In this document: in pieces, positions 1 through 7,222 of the stretch
How positions within the stretch are numbered: the first letter of the stretch is position 1
How the letters are laid out: each line of letters starts with the position of its first letter
Assembly (NCBI GenBank): GCA_002347565.1
Contig: DDXR01000042.1
Span: 8,164-34,668 of the forward strand
DNA: 26,505 bases
Source: a bacterium UBP2_UBA2255
Lineage (GTDB): Bacteria; Edwardsbacteria; AC1; EtOH8
Direction: 5' to 3'
Made by a program: the position numbers and the translations under genes
The notes under the pieces: model-generated
Told to the model about the DNA's origin: nothing
The model's input: the letters and a program-made list of their open reading frames with translations, nothing else
The model's database searches: none

Positions 1-451
1 TCTCGGCGACGTTGCCGCCGATGGAGCACGACTCCAGGCTGGCGGGGTCCGGCGGGTAGAACAGGCCCTGGGCCTCGGCGGCCAGCTGCAGGGCGTTGGT
101 GATCACCGCCGGCTGGACCACCGCCATCAGGTTCTCGGCGTCGATCTCCAGGATCCTGTCCAGCCGCTCCAGCGACAGCAGGATGCCGCCCCGCACCGCC
201 AGCGCCCCGCCCGAGAGCCCGGTGCCCGCTCCCCGCGGGGTGACCGGGATCTTTTCGGAACCGGCGAGTTTCATTATGGCCGCGACCTCGGCGGTCGTCC
301 CCGGCTTGACCACGGCCGCGGGCATGAACGACAGGTTCAGCGTCTCATCGTGCGAGTAGGGCTGCTTGTCGTCGTCCAGGGTGATGACGTGCCTGTCGCC
401 GACGATGGCGCGCAGCCGTGCCAGGATGTCGCTGTCGAGCGTCTGGTGCAT
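1..451 (-). CDS. FAD-binding oxidase, GlcD/lactate dehydrogenase-like (5' part, runs off the window)
   Basis: This is the N-terminal 150 residues of a flavoprotein dehydrogenase of the glycolate oxidase GlcD / D-lactate dehydrogenase family, which oxidises 2-hydroxy acids with FAD. The reading frame is open from an ATG at 451 to the window edge. Residues about 40-150 form the start of the PCMH-type FAD-binding domain. The glycine-rich segment PRGAGTGLSGGAL (about residues 69-81) is the usual FAD pyrophosphate loop, and FYPPDPASLESCSIGGNVAE at the visible end is the second conserved flavin-contact segment. The start lies 19 bases after the stop of the CDF transporter gene, so the two are probably co-transcribed. 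No strong Shine-Dalgarno sequence is visible. Family assignment is confident; the exact hydroxy acid cannot be told. Confidence 0.9.
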   Translation of the reverse strand, partial: MHQTLDSDILARLRAIVGDRHVITLDDDKQPYSHDETLNLSFMPAAVVKPGTTAEVAAIMKLAGSEKIPVTPRGAGTGLSGGALAVRGGILLSLERLDRILEIDAENLMAVVQPAVITNALQLAAEAQGLFYPPDPASLESCSIGGNVAE

Positions 452-470
452 GGTCGTCTGCGTACTGGGA

Positions 471-1370
471 TCAGCCACCGGCCGCGGCCGGGTGGTAGTG
501 GACGTAGACGTTGCGCAGCAGGTCGATCTCGGACGCCAGCTTCCGCTCCACCGCCGTGGCGATGGCGTCGCCCGCGGCGACGCTGAGATTCCCGTCGATG
601 CCGATGGTGACGTTGAGCACCAGGTAGGGTCCGAAGCGGTGGGCCCGGATGTCCTCCACCGTCCGCACCTCCGGGACCGCCGCCAGCGAGCGCCGCACCT
701 GCTCGGCCAGCGGGCCGCTGGGCACCGAGTCCATCAGCTCGTCGGCCGAGTCGCGGATGATGCCGACCCCGGTCTTGGCCACGATCGCTGCCACCGCCGC
801 GCCGGCCAGCGGGTCGAACCAGGGGTATCCCATGATCGAAAGCAGGATGCCGGCGCCGGCGCCGGCCGAGGCGTAGATGTCGTTGCGGTGGTCCTTGGCC
901 AGCGCCATGATTGCCGGGTTGCTGACCCGGGCGCCGATCGAGTTGGCCTGCGCCATCAGCAGGACCTTGACGATGACCGTGCCGCACGCCACCCACAGCG
1001 AGAACAGGCGGATCGCCCGCGGCGCCTCCTGCTTGAACAGCAGATCGAACAGCGAGTTGACGGAGTCCCAAAAGATGGCCACGCCGGTGGCCAGCACGAA
1101 GGCGCCCACCACGAGGGCGGCGATGCTCTCCAGCTGGTGGTGGCCATAGGGATGTTCCTCGTCGGCCGGCTTGCCCGACAGCCCGACGAAGACCCGGACC
1201 ACGATGAAGTAGGCGACGTCGGAGGCGGAATTGACGCCGTCGGCCAGCAGGGCCCGGCTGTGGCCGGCGATGCCGGCCGCCAGCTTGACCGCGGCCAGCA
1301 GGGCGTTGACGGCCAGCCCCAGGTCGACGACCCGCTCGGCCTGCCGCTGGCGATCGGTCATTTCCCTCAT
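471..1370 (-). CDS. Cation diffusion facilitator (CDF) family metal transporter
   Basis: This 299-aa protein is a CDF antiporter, an inner-membrane protein that exports divalent metal ions in exchange for protons. Residues about 15-200 hold roughly six hydrophobic segments and the C-terminal 90 residues form the cytoplasmic ferredoxin-like domain. The metal-site helices are visible: D44 and D51 in LLADGVNSASD, where the common histidine is asparagine (N47), and D160/D164 in ALAKDHRND. The DxxxD pair in the later helix is a pattern seen in several non-zinc members, so manganese or iron is as plausible as zinc. The start is uncertain: no good ribosome binding site precedes the ATG at 1370, and a second ATG lies three codons in. 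A strong promoter lies just upstream, inside the end of the TPR gene. Confidence 0.92.
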   Translation of the reverse strand: MREMTDRQRQAERVVDLGLAVNALLAAVKLAAGIAGHSRALLADGVNSASDVAYFIVVRVFVGLSGKPADEEHPYGHHQLESIAALVVGAFVLATGVAIFWDSVNSLFDLLFKQEAPRAIRLFSLWVACGTVIVKVLLMAQANSIGARVSNPAIMALAKDHRNDIYASAGAGAGILLSIMGYPWFDPLAGAAVAAIVAKTGVGIIRDSADELMDSVPSGPLAEQVRRSLAAVPEVRTVEDIRAHRFGPYLVLNVTIGIDGNLSVAAGDAIATAVERKLASEIDLLRNVYVHYHPAAAGG

Positions 1371-1418
1371 GCGCGGTGCACTCGGTGTTGCTGGTCGGGT
1401 GCGGACGGGCGAAGCGGC

Positions 1419-1447
1419 ATTGTATCAGTTCCGCGGCGCCTTGTCAA
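1419..1447 (-). promoter_or_regulatory. Sigma-70-type promoter for the CDF transporter gene
   Basis: Reading the minus strand, TTGACA (1447-1442) is followed after exactly 17 bases by TACAAT (1424-1419). This is close to consensus and lies about 50 bases upstream of the CDF start. It overlaps the stop codon of the TPR gene, so transport and oxidase genes can be expressed independently of the upstream genes. Confidence 0.7.
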
Positions 1448-2498
1448 CACCGGCGTCGAGCGCTGCCAGGATCTCGCGGCCGGTCTCCCGCTGCTGGGGC
1501 CGCGCGGCGTCGAGCGCCAGCAGGCGCAGAGCGAATTCGCGGCAGAGCGCGCGGTGGACGGTGTCGGCCCGCAGCTCGAAATGGCTCTTCGCCAGGCCCT
1601 CCAGGCTCGAGCCAAGGTATGAGCGGAGGTTGAGCGCCTCCTTCATCTCCAGGCTGTTCTGGAAATGGCCCAGCGCCGCCCGGTAGTCCCCCGCGTTGTA
1701 CGACACCTCGCCCAGGTTGTTCTCGATCATCGCCTCTGTGGGCGCGTCGCCCAGCCGCCGGCTGATCTCGCTCGCCCGGCCCCACAGCGCCACCCCGCCG
1801 GCCGGGTCGTCCCGCTGCACCATGATGTTGCCGAGGTTGAGGTAGGAGGAGCAGATGGCGCCGGCGTCATGGAACGCCGAGCGCAGCCGCAGCGCCTTCT
1901 CGTGGTGGTCGCGGGCCTCGTCCAGCCGTTCCATGTCCGAGTACACCAGCCCCAGGTTGTTGTGCGCCGTGGCCTCATGGACGATCAGCGAGTGGCGCTC
2001 CGCCCACTCCAGCATGGCCCGGAAGCAGGCGATCGCCTCGTCGTAGCGGCCCACCCGCCACAGGGTGTGCCCCAGGCTGTTCTGGGCGTTTTGCCTGCTG
2101 GTTTCATCGTTCGCTGTCAGGGCCGCCTGCCGATGCGCAACCAGCGACTCCTCGTACCGGCCCAGCTGCCGCAGCGCGATCGCCAGGCACTGCCAGTTCC
2201 GGCATCCCACGACCGCGTCGTCCGGCCCGATCTGCGACGTCAGCGACTGGTGGATTGCCAGGGCCCGCTCGTGCTGTCCCAGCAGCGTCAGCCGGTAGCC
2301 CTGCTCGACCTGCGCCCGTTGCCGCGATGCGCTGCGGCCGGTCGCCGCGGCCAGCCGCCCCATGGTGCGATAGTTTGCCAGCGCCGCCGGATAGCCGCTG
2401 GTCTTGTCGAGTACGTCGCCTCGGCTGAGATACAGGCGAAACAGCGCGTCGAGGATGCCAGCGGCATCGCTCTCTTTCCCCGGCGTCAGCGCCTGCAT
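1425..2498 (-). CDS. Tetratricopeptide repeat protein
   Basis: This 357-aa protein is built almost entirely of TPR helix pairs; no catalytic or DNA-binding domain is seen. Clear repeats include LGRYEESLVAHRQA, VGRYDEAIACFRAM, MERLDEARDHHEKAL and AGDYRAALGHFQNSLE, about 40 residues apart, with the typical small-residue and aromatic positions. No signal peptide or membrane segment is visible, so it is probably a cytoplasmic protein-interaction scaffold. The ATG at 2498 lies inside the last codons of the asparaginase gene (13-base overlap) and has no clear ribosome binding site, so translation may be coupled. Such blocks often form the C-terminal half of larger signalling ATPases, so a lost N-terminal part is possible. 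It resembles the broken TPR gene at 16.3 kb in style. The biological role is unknown. Confidence 0.8.
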   Translation of the reverse strand: MQALTPGKESDAAGILDALFRLYLSRGDVLDKTSGYPAALANYRTMGRLAAATGRSASRQRAQVEQGYRLTLLGQHERALAIHQSLTSQIGPDDAVVGCRNWQCLAIALRQLGRYEESLVAHRQAALTANDETSRQNAQNSLGHTLWRVGRYDEAIACFRAMLEWAERHSLIVHEATAHNNLGLVYSDMERLDEARDHHEKALRLRSAFHDAGAICSSYLNLGNIMVQRDDPAGGVALWGRASEISRRLGDAPTEAMIENNLGEVSYNAGDYRAALGHFQNSLEMKEALNLRSYLGSSLEGLAKSHFELRADTVHRALCREFALRLLALDAARPQQRETGREILAALDAGVDKAPRN

Positions 2499-3487
2499 TC
2501 GTATTCACGGCGCTCGAAGGCCCGCTTGATGCGCGGCACCGTCATCCCTTGCCCCAGCAGGATCATCAGCTTGATGCGCGCCTTCTGCCCCGGCAGGTGC
2601 CCGCCCAGGATCACGCCCAATTTCCGCAGCTGGCGGCCGCCGCCCTCGTAGGCGTAGGTGTCCAGCACCCGGCCGCCGATGCAGCGCGAGCACAGGATCA
2701 CGGGAATGCGTTTCCCGATCGCGTCCGCGATGCCCGGCACCACGGCCGGCGGCACGTTGCCCCGGCCCATGCCCTCGATCACCAGGCCGCGCGCGCCCGA
2801 GTCCACCGCGAAGCGGACTAGCCGGTCGTCCATGCCCACGGCCATCTTCAGCAGGTCCACCCGCGGCTCGATCCGCGTCACCCGGTAGCCCTCGCGGTAC
2901 AGCGGCTGGCGGTAGAACACCACCCGGTCGTGGTCCACCCAGCCCAGCGGGCCCAGGTCCGGGCTGCGGAAGGTCTCGAAGCTCTCGGTGTTGGTCTTGG
3001 TGACCTCACCCGCCGAGTTGATGCCGTCGTTGAGGAACACCAGCACGCCCTTGCCGCGGGCCTGGGGCGACAGGGCCGTCCTGGCGGCCCCCACCAAATT
3101 CGACGGCCCGTCCCAGCCCAGCTCGGTGCAGTCCTTCATGGCGCCGGCCACCACCACCGGCTTCTGCGACCGCAGCGACAGGTCCAGGAAATAGGCGGTC
3201 TCCTCCAGCGTGTCGGTGCCGTGGGTGACGATCACGCCCGTGATGTCCGGCCGCGCCAGGTATCGCTTGACCACGGCCGTCAGGTCCAGCATCAGCTGCG
3301 GGGTCATGTGCGGGCCCGGGTACTGGCCGAAGTCGCAGACCTCGATGGCGCAGAGCCTCGTCAGCTGCGGCACCTGCTTCAGCAGGTCGCGCCCTTTGAG
3401 GGCCGGCACCGCGCCGCCGTGCCGCTTGCTGGCCTTCATGGCGATGGTGCCGCCGGTGAAGACGATGGCGAGCTTTTTGTTCTTCAT
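2486..3487 (-). CDS. L-asparaginase / glutaminase family protein
   Basis: This 333-aa protein belongs to the asparaginase family, which hydrolyses asparagine to aspartate and ammonia. Both catalytic threonine motifs are present: VFTGGTIA at residues 9-16 (nucleophile T11) and VTHGTDTLEE at about 87-96 (T91-D92). The length matches bacterial cytoplasmic enzymes, and no signal peptide is seen. The start at 3487 (MKNKKLAIVF) places the first strand where the family begins; an in-frame ATG at 3532 would add 15 residues and overlap the upstream lipoprotein gene. Neither start has a strong ribosome binding site. The 3' end overlaps the TPR gene start by 13 bases. Substrate preference (asparagine, glutamine, or other amides) cannot be told from sequence alone. 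Confidence 0.9.
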   Translation of the reverse strand: MKNKKLAIVFTGGTIAMKASKRHGGAVPALKGRDLLKQVPQLTRLCAIEVCDFGQYPGPHMTPQLMLDLTAVVKRYLARPDITGVIVTHGTDTLEETAYFLDLSLRSQKPVVVAGAMKDCTELGWDGPSNLVGAARTALSPQARGKGVLVFLNDGINSAGEVTKTNTESFETFRSPDLGPLGWVDHDRVVFYRQPLYREGYRVTRIEPRVDLLKMAVGMDDRLVRFAVDSGARGLVIEGMGRGNVPPAVVPGIADAIGKRIPVILCSRCIGGRVLDTYAYEGGGRQLRKLGVILGGHLPGQKARIKLMILLGQGMTVPRIKRAFERREYECRR

Positions 3488-3506
3488 GGCAATTTCAGTA
3501 GGCAGT

Positions 3507-3977
3507 TCAATGTTTATCACCTCTCGCATCAAATGCCTTTACTTCTCGCTCCACCGCTTTGGTCACTGTTAGGGTTGTATCGAGAAAAAACCGATATCTT
3601 ACAATTTCTTTATGCATATTCTTGTTTCGAATTCGAAATGTATGGTCAATTTTATAACCTGCATATTTCAAATAATAGTTTTCTTTATCAACAACATTGG
3701 CTATCATTAATAACGTATCTATTGTATATCCTCTTTTCATAAGCTCATCTGCCGCCTCTATTCTTTGATCTGACCAACCCATTTTAGTTAATACTTCATG
3801 CGATACCGTATGAACTGAATCTAGCTTACTCCAAGATACGCTCTCGTAATACTTCGGATCATTAACCATTGCTAAAATATACTGACGTATATTCATTTTT
3901 GCGCGTTCGAGTGGAGTTCTCGCGCACCCTATTACCAACAACAGGACTAGCAGAATCAATGCTCTCAGTATTCTCAT
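3507..3977 (-). CDS. Putative lipoprotein of unknown function, AT-rich gene
   Basis: I do not recognise this 156-aa protein. It begins with a classical lipoprotein signal: charged MRILR, a leucine-rich core, then LVIGC with the lipidated cysteine at residue 18. The mature part is mixed alpha/charged with no membrane segment and contains many Lys, Asn, Tyr and Ile residues. The gene is strikingly AT-rich compared with its neighbours, uses A/T-ending codons, and sits next to repeat-rich noncoding DNA, which suggests recent acquisition. It ends 19 bases before the asparaginase start. The ribosome binding site is weak. The only other gene in the window with this composition is the secreted protein at 10461. 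Coding status is likely because of the intact signal peptide and lipobox. Confidence 0.65.
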   Translation of the reverse strand: MRILRALILLVLLLVIGCARTPLERAKMNIRQYILAMVNDPKYYESVSWSKLDSVHTVSHEVLTKMGWSDQRIEAADELMKRGYTIDTLLMIANVVDKENYYLKYAGYKIDHTFRIRNKNMHKEIVRYRFFLDTTLTVTKAVEREVKAFDARGDKH

Positions 3978-4234
3978 CTCACACTTTTCCGTTGTTTGTG
4001 ATACCCACTTGTTTTCTCAGTGATAAGTAAGACCGGTTCAGTAGCAACGAGTATCTCGTGGACACGGGTTAGTCCAATACTAACGACAAGGTTCCCCGCC
4101 ATCGGCGGTCGTGCGTGAGCATAGCAGCCGGGCTCGGATTTCATGTGTCGCTGACTCCGTGCCGGGCATGTTCATGAAACTGCGTCGCCGGGTAGACGGG
4201 CTGCGGGGAGCGCCGGGCGGTAAAGACTTCTTTG

Positions 4235-4260
4235 GTTCTTTTCTAGTCATAGAAAAGAAC
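4235..4260. repeat. Perfect 11-bp inverted repeat with 4-base loop
   Basis: GTTCTTTTCTA, loop GTCA, then its exact reverse complement TAGAAAAGAAC. There is no T-run suited to a terminator, and no gene ends close by, so it may be part of a dispersed repeat or a relic. Confidence 0.6.
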
Positions 4261-4304
4261 GAATAGTCAGGCAGGTTGTAAAGACCAGCGTTCATACCCT
4301 ATCT

Positions 4305-4330
4305 TGGATTCCCACTTTCGCGGGAATGAC
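4305..4330. repeat. Palindromic intergenic repeat, copy 1 (dRS3-like form)
   Basis: A 26-base unit beginning TGGATTCC and ending GGAATGAC. Its core at 4308-4327 has the form ATTCCC, eight bases, GGGAAT, the same layout as the Neisseria dRS3 repeat. Copy 2 follows 62 bases further on. Confidence 0.65.
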
Positions 4331-4366
4331 ACCCAGAACACCTGGACTCCTGTCGGAATTAACCCC

Positions 4367-4410
4367 TGGATTCCAGCCTTCGCTGGAATGACAACAGTTG
4401 CGGGAATGAC
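4367..4410. repeat. Palindromic intergenic repeat, copy 2 plus a half copy
   Basis: Positions 4367-4392 repeat the 26-base unit with a compensated change: the core at 4370-4389 is ATTCCA, eight bases, TGGAAT, and it forms a perfect 8-bp stem (ATTCCAGC / GCTGGAAT). A right half copy, GCGGGAATGAC, follows at 4400-4410. Paired changes in both arms suggest that the palindrome itself is maintained. Confidence 0.65.
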
Positions 4411-4465
4411 GCGGCGGAGTTAGCCATTCGTAAAGAGTGCTAATGGCTGCTCTTCTTGATAGTGT

Positions 4466-4765
4466 CTACCGCTTGATCTCGATCTCCTTGGGCCACAAAT
4501 CGCGGGGCAGGCCCAGCTTCTTGAGGGCGCCCAGCACCGCCACCACCCGCTCGAAGCTGTCCTGCTTGGTCTGCCTGAACCGCTCCTGGTAGGCCTGCTT
4601 GAGCCGCTGGTCGTAGTCCTCGGGCCTCTCCTCGCGCTGTTTCTTGACGTTGATCTGCTCCAGCCGCGCCACGTTGGCGCTGTAGTCCCAGGTGACGTCC
4701 AGCAGCACGTACAGCTGCTCGCGCAGTTCCTCCCACTCCTGGCGGGTCAATTCTTGTTCAGCCAT
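4466..4765 (-). CDS. Small hydrophilic protein of unknown function
   Basis: I do not recognise this 99-aa protein. It is strongly charged, rich in Glu, Gln, Arg and Lys, predicted mostly helical, and has no signal peptide or membrane segment. Base composition matches the chromosome. The start at 4765 is supported by AAAGGG eight bases upstream; the frame is open further upstream but that part is low-complexity repeat DNA and is not coding. It sits alone between two repeat-bearing spacers, so no operon context helps. The consistent G/C third positions and the ribosome binding site support a real gene. Confidence 0.6.
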   Translation of the reverse strand: MAEQELTRQEWEELREQLYVLLDVTWDYSANVARLEQINVKKQREERPEDYDQRLKQAYQERFRQTKQDSFERVVAVLGALKKLGLPRDLWPKEIEIKR

Positions 4766-4815
4766 GATCATATCCCTTTGTTGGTATGAACTATCCGGAT
4801 GAACCTGGTCAGAGT

Positions 4816-4950
4816 AAATTCGAAATCCTAATTTCGAAATCCGACACATTTTCCAACGAACCAAACCTTCAAGCACAAAACAGTTTCAGATTTTATCCTG
4901 GATATTTTGTTTTTGTTTGGTATTTCGGATTTCGTATTTTGTATTTATCA
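4816..4950. repeat. AT-rich low-complexity intergenic repeats
   Basis: The spacer between the small gene and the MFS gene holds short repeats: CGAAATCC at 4821-4828 and 4835-4842, and its reverse complement GGATTTCG at 4927-4934, in otherwise T-rich DNA. The arms could pair across about 90 bases. No gene is seen here. Confidence 0.5.
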
Positions 4951-4980
4951 CTGGGGGTGGCTTCTGCCACAACCGGTGCT

Positions 4981-6189
4981 TTACACCTCCCGCATCTCGG
5001 GCTGGCCCCAGTACAGCGCTGCCAGGGCGGCGACGCAGGCGGCCGCGCCGGTCAGCACCGCGGCCGGCGCGCCGAAGTTCTCGGCGATCGTCCCGGCGAT
5101 GAAGCTGCCCAGCGGCATCATCCCCATGAACATGAAGGTGAAGACGCTCATCACCCGGCCCCGGATCTGGTCCGGCACCGAGTGCTGGATGATGGTGTTG
5201 ATGGTGGCCACCTGGCTGACCATGGCGAAGCCGATCACCGGCATCACCGCCATGGTCAGGGCGTAGCTGCGGGACAGCGCCAGCACCGCGGCCGCGGCCG
5301 CGAACAGCAGGCCGGCGGCGAACACGAAGTCGCCGCGGCGCTTCATCCGGCTGAAGGTGGCCAGCCCCAACGCCCCGGCCAGGGCCCCACCGCCGGTGGC
5401 GGTCATCAGGAAGCCGAAGCCGCGGGCGCCCACGTGCAGGACGTCGCGGGCGAACACCGGCATCAGCACCGCGTAGGCCATGCCGAACACCGAGAACACG
5501 GCCACGATGGCGATGAAGCCCCGCACCGCCGGCGCCCGCCAGACGTAGGTGACGCCGGTGCGCATGTCGTCCCAGGCCGACAGCTCGCGGCGGGGCGGCG
5601 CGGACCGGGCGGTGATCAGCCACAGGCCGGCGATCACGGCCAGGAAGCTGGCGCCGTTGAGCAGGAAGCACCCGGCCGGCCCGATCACCGCGTACAGCAG
5701 ACCCGCCAGCGCCGGGCCCATGATCCGCGCCCCGTTGAAGATGGCCGAGTTCAGCGCGATGGCGTTCAGCAGGTTTTCCCGGGGCACCAGCTCGGCCTGG
5801 TAGGACTGCCGGGCCGGGGCGTCGAAGGCGAAGGCCGAGCCCGAGACGGCCGCGATGGCGATGATCTGCCACAGCCGGACCACCTGGAAGTGCACCAGCG
5901 CGGCCAGCAGGAACGCCATCAGCATCGCCGCGCCCTGGGTGACGATCAGCAGGCCGCGCTTGGGGACCCGGTCGGCCACCACCCCGCCCGGCAGCGACAG
6001 CACCAGCACCGGCAGCGAGCCGATGGCCGAGACCGCGCCCAGCATGAAAGCCGAGTCGGTCAGCGTCAGCACGTACCAGCTGAGCGCGACCTGCTGCAGC
6101 CAGGTGCCGACCAGCGACACCAGCTGGCCGAACCAGAACAGCCGGAAGTTGCGGTGCTCGAGCGAGGCGAAGGTGGCGGGGTATTTCAC
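4981..6189 (-). CDS. MFS efflux transporter, EntS-like (MFS_3) family
   Basis: This 402-aa protein is a 12-helix major facilitator exporter of the inner membrane, most like the EntS/MFS_3 group that exports siderophores, macrolides or other small molecules by proton antiport. Typical features are the N-terminal FRLFWFGQLVSLVGTWLQQV helix, the loop motif GVVADRVPKR between helices 2 and 3 (the MFS G-x-x-x-D-R motif, about residues 70-78), and the later loop QIRGRVMSV. Length is normal for the family. The start is a GTG at 6189, preceded by GGAGG within the end of the VanX-like gene; only four bases separate the two genes, so they form one operon. Substrate is unknown. Confidence 0.9.
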   Translation of the reverse strand: MKYPATFASLEHRNFRLFWFGQLVSLVGTWLQQVALSWYVLTLTDSAFMLGAVSAIGSLPVLVLSLPGGVVADRVPKRGLLIVTQGAAMLMAFLLAALVHFQVVRLWQIIAIAAVSGSAFAFDAPARQSYQAELVPRENLLNAIALNSAIFNGARIMGPALAGLLYAVIGPAGCFLLNGASFLAVIAGLWLITARSAPPRRELSAWDDMRTGVTYVWRAPAVRGFIAIVAVFSVFGMAYAVLMPVFARDVLHVGARGFGFLMTATGGGALAGALGLATFSRMKRRGDFVFAAGLLFAAAAAVLALSRSYALTMAVMPVIGFAMVSQVATINTIIQHSVPDQIRGRVMSVFTFMFMGMMPLGSFIAGTIAENFGAPAAVLTGAAACVAALAALYWGQPEMREV

Positions 6190-6193
6190 CGCG

Positions 6194-7222
6194 TCACGGC
6201 CTCCGCCCCAGCTCGTCCAGCCCGACGTTCATCAGCCGGTAGGGCCGCTGGCCGATGTGGCGGAAGTGCCACCATTCCTTGCGCAGGCCGCGGAAGCCCT
6301 CGGCCGCCAGCGCCGTCCGCAGCACCGTCCGGTGCCACCGCTGCAGGGACGTCCCGCCGGGATAGAAGGCCGCGGCGCGCTCGCTCAACTCGTCCTGGGC
6401 GTATCCCATGTCGGCCTCGTTCCCGTCGGCGAGCTCGTACAGCGTGACGTCGACCGTGGTGCCGCGGTTGTGGTGCGAACCGACGTTGGGGTCGGCGTAG
6501 AACCGGCGCTGCTCCGGCGGCGCGGCCAGGCGCAGGTACTTGGTGATGTACCACGGCCGGTAGGCGTCGCTGACATGGATGCCGTACCCCAGCGGCGCCA
6601 GCCGGCGGTGGGCCCGCGCCAGGGCGCGGGCGGCCGGGCGTTGCAGCCAGGCGCGCCGGTAAACCGGCGCGCCGCCGCCGGCCGCGCTGTCCCGGCCCAG
6701 CAGGGCGGTTTTAATGCCGGGCTCGATCGACCTGATCTCGACCAGGTCCGGCGCCGCGAACCGCCCCTTTTCCCGCGGAAGCTTCGCGGCCTTGGCCGCG
6801 GTCCACAACGAGTCGTTGCGCTGCCGCCAGACCGCAACCGGCCGCTCGCCCCGTTCGCCGGGGATGAAGGAGCGGGCGTAGCGCCGGGTCCCCAGCAGCA
6901 GGACCTCGCCCCGCCCCAGCGAGTCGCGCGCGAACAAGGCCAGCGTATCGGCCACATGGAAGCTATCCTGTCCGGTTTCAACCAGCGGCCGGTAACCGCC
7001 ATCGTGCAGCTGCAGCGCGCCGTCCTTCTCGGTCGCCAGCAGGGACGCGCCCCCCGGGGCCGTGTACCTGCCGAGCAACCCCAGCCAGCGCTCGGGGCAG
7101 GACGCCGGCCGGGGCGGGATATTCAAGGGTGCGGCAGAGGATATCGCTGCCGCCAGCGCGGCAGCAAGTCCGGCGGACAGCAGCCTCACCTTCCCGTTTC
7201 CCCGACCTCCCCGCTCGAGCAT
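6194..7222 (-). CDS. Secreted D-alanyl-D-alanine dipeptidase (VanX/DdpX, peptidase M15D) with N-terminal extension
   Basis: The C-terminal half (about residues 180-342) is a zinc dipeptidase of the VanX/DdpX family, which cleaves D-Ala-D-Ala. The key residues are all visible: the arginine of SDAYRP (about 222), zinc ligands His and Asp in GSHHNRGTTVD (about 251 and 258), and the catalytic Glu and third ligand His in KEWWH (about 316 and 319). The N-terminus has a signal sequence (positive stretch, then an alanine-rich core to about residue 31). Residues about 45-115 look like the small beta domain (GRYTAPGG...LLATEKDGALQL) found at the end of serine beta-lactamase-like hydrolases. An ATG at 7222 overlaps the stop of the upstream gene by one base; a GTG one codon earlier is an alternative. 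A periplasmic role in peptidoglycan recycling or glycopeptide response is inferred. Confidence 0.85.
   Translation of the reverse strand: MLERGGRGNGKVRLLSAGLAAALAAAISSAAPLNIPPRPASCPERWLGLLGRYTAPGGASLLATEKDGALQLHDGGYRPLVETGQDSFHVADTLALFARDSLGRGEVLLLGTRRYARSFIPGERGERPVAVWRQRNDSLWTAAKAAKLPREKGRFAAPDLVEIRSIEPGIKTALLGRDSAAGGGAPVYRRAWLQRPAARALARAHRRLAPLGYGIHVSDAYRPWYITKYLRLAAPPEQRRFYADPNVGSHHNRGTTVDVTLYELADGNEADMGYAQDELSERAAAFYPGGTSLQRWHRTVLRTALAAEGFRGLRKEWWHFRHIGQRPYRLMNVGLDELGRRP

Larger units (their letters stand above)
3978..4465. other. Gene-poor spacer with several hairpin repeats
   Basis: This stretch of about 490 bases carries no convincing gene. Its left part (3978-4080) is AT-rich like the lipoprotein gene. 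The remainder holds a perfect 11-bp hairpin at 4235-4260 and two and a half copies of a palindromic repeat at 4305-4410. A 71-codon frame on the minus strand (4080-4295) has no ribosome binding site, runs through the hairpin and is judged noncoding. Confidence 0.6.

Noticed and set aside
4080..4295. 71-codon minus-strand frame in the repeat spacer
   Set aside because: It passes through a perfect hairpin, has no ribosome binding site, and its composition is unlike coding sequence.
4305..4410. CRISPR array
   Set aside because: The repeats are palindromic, only two and a half copies are present with unequal spacing, and no cas genes are in the window.
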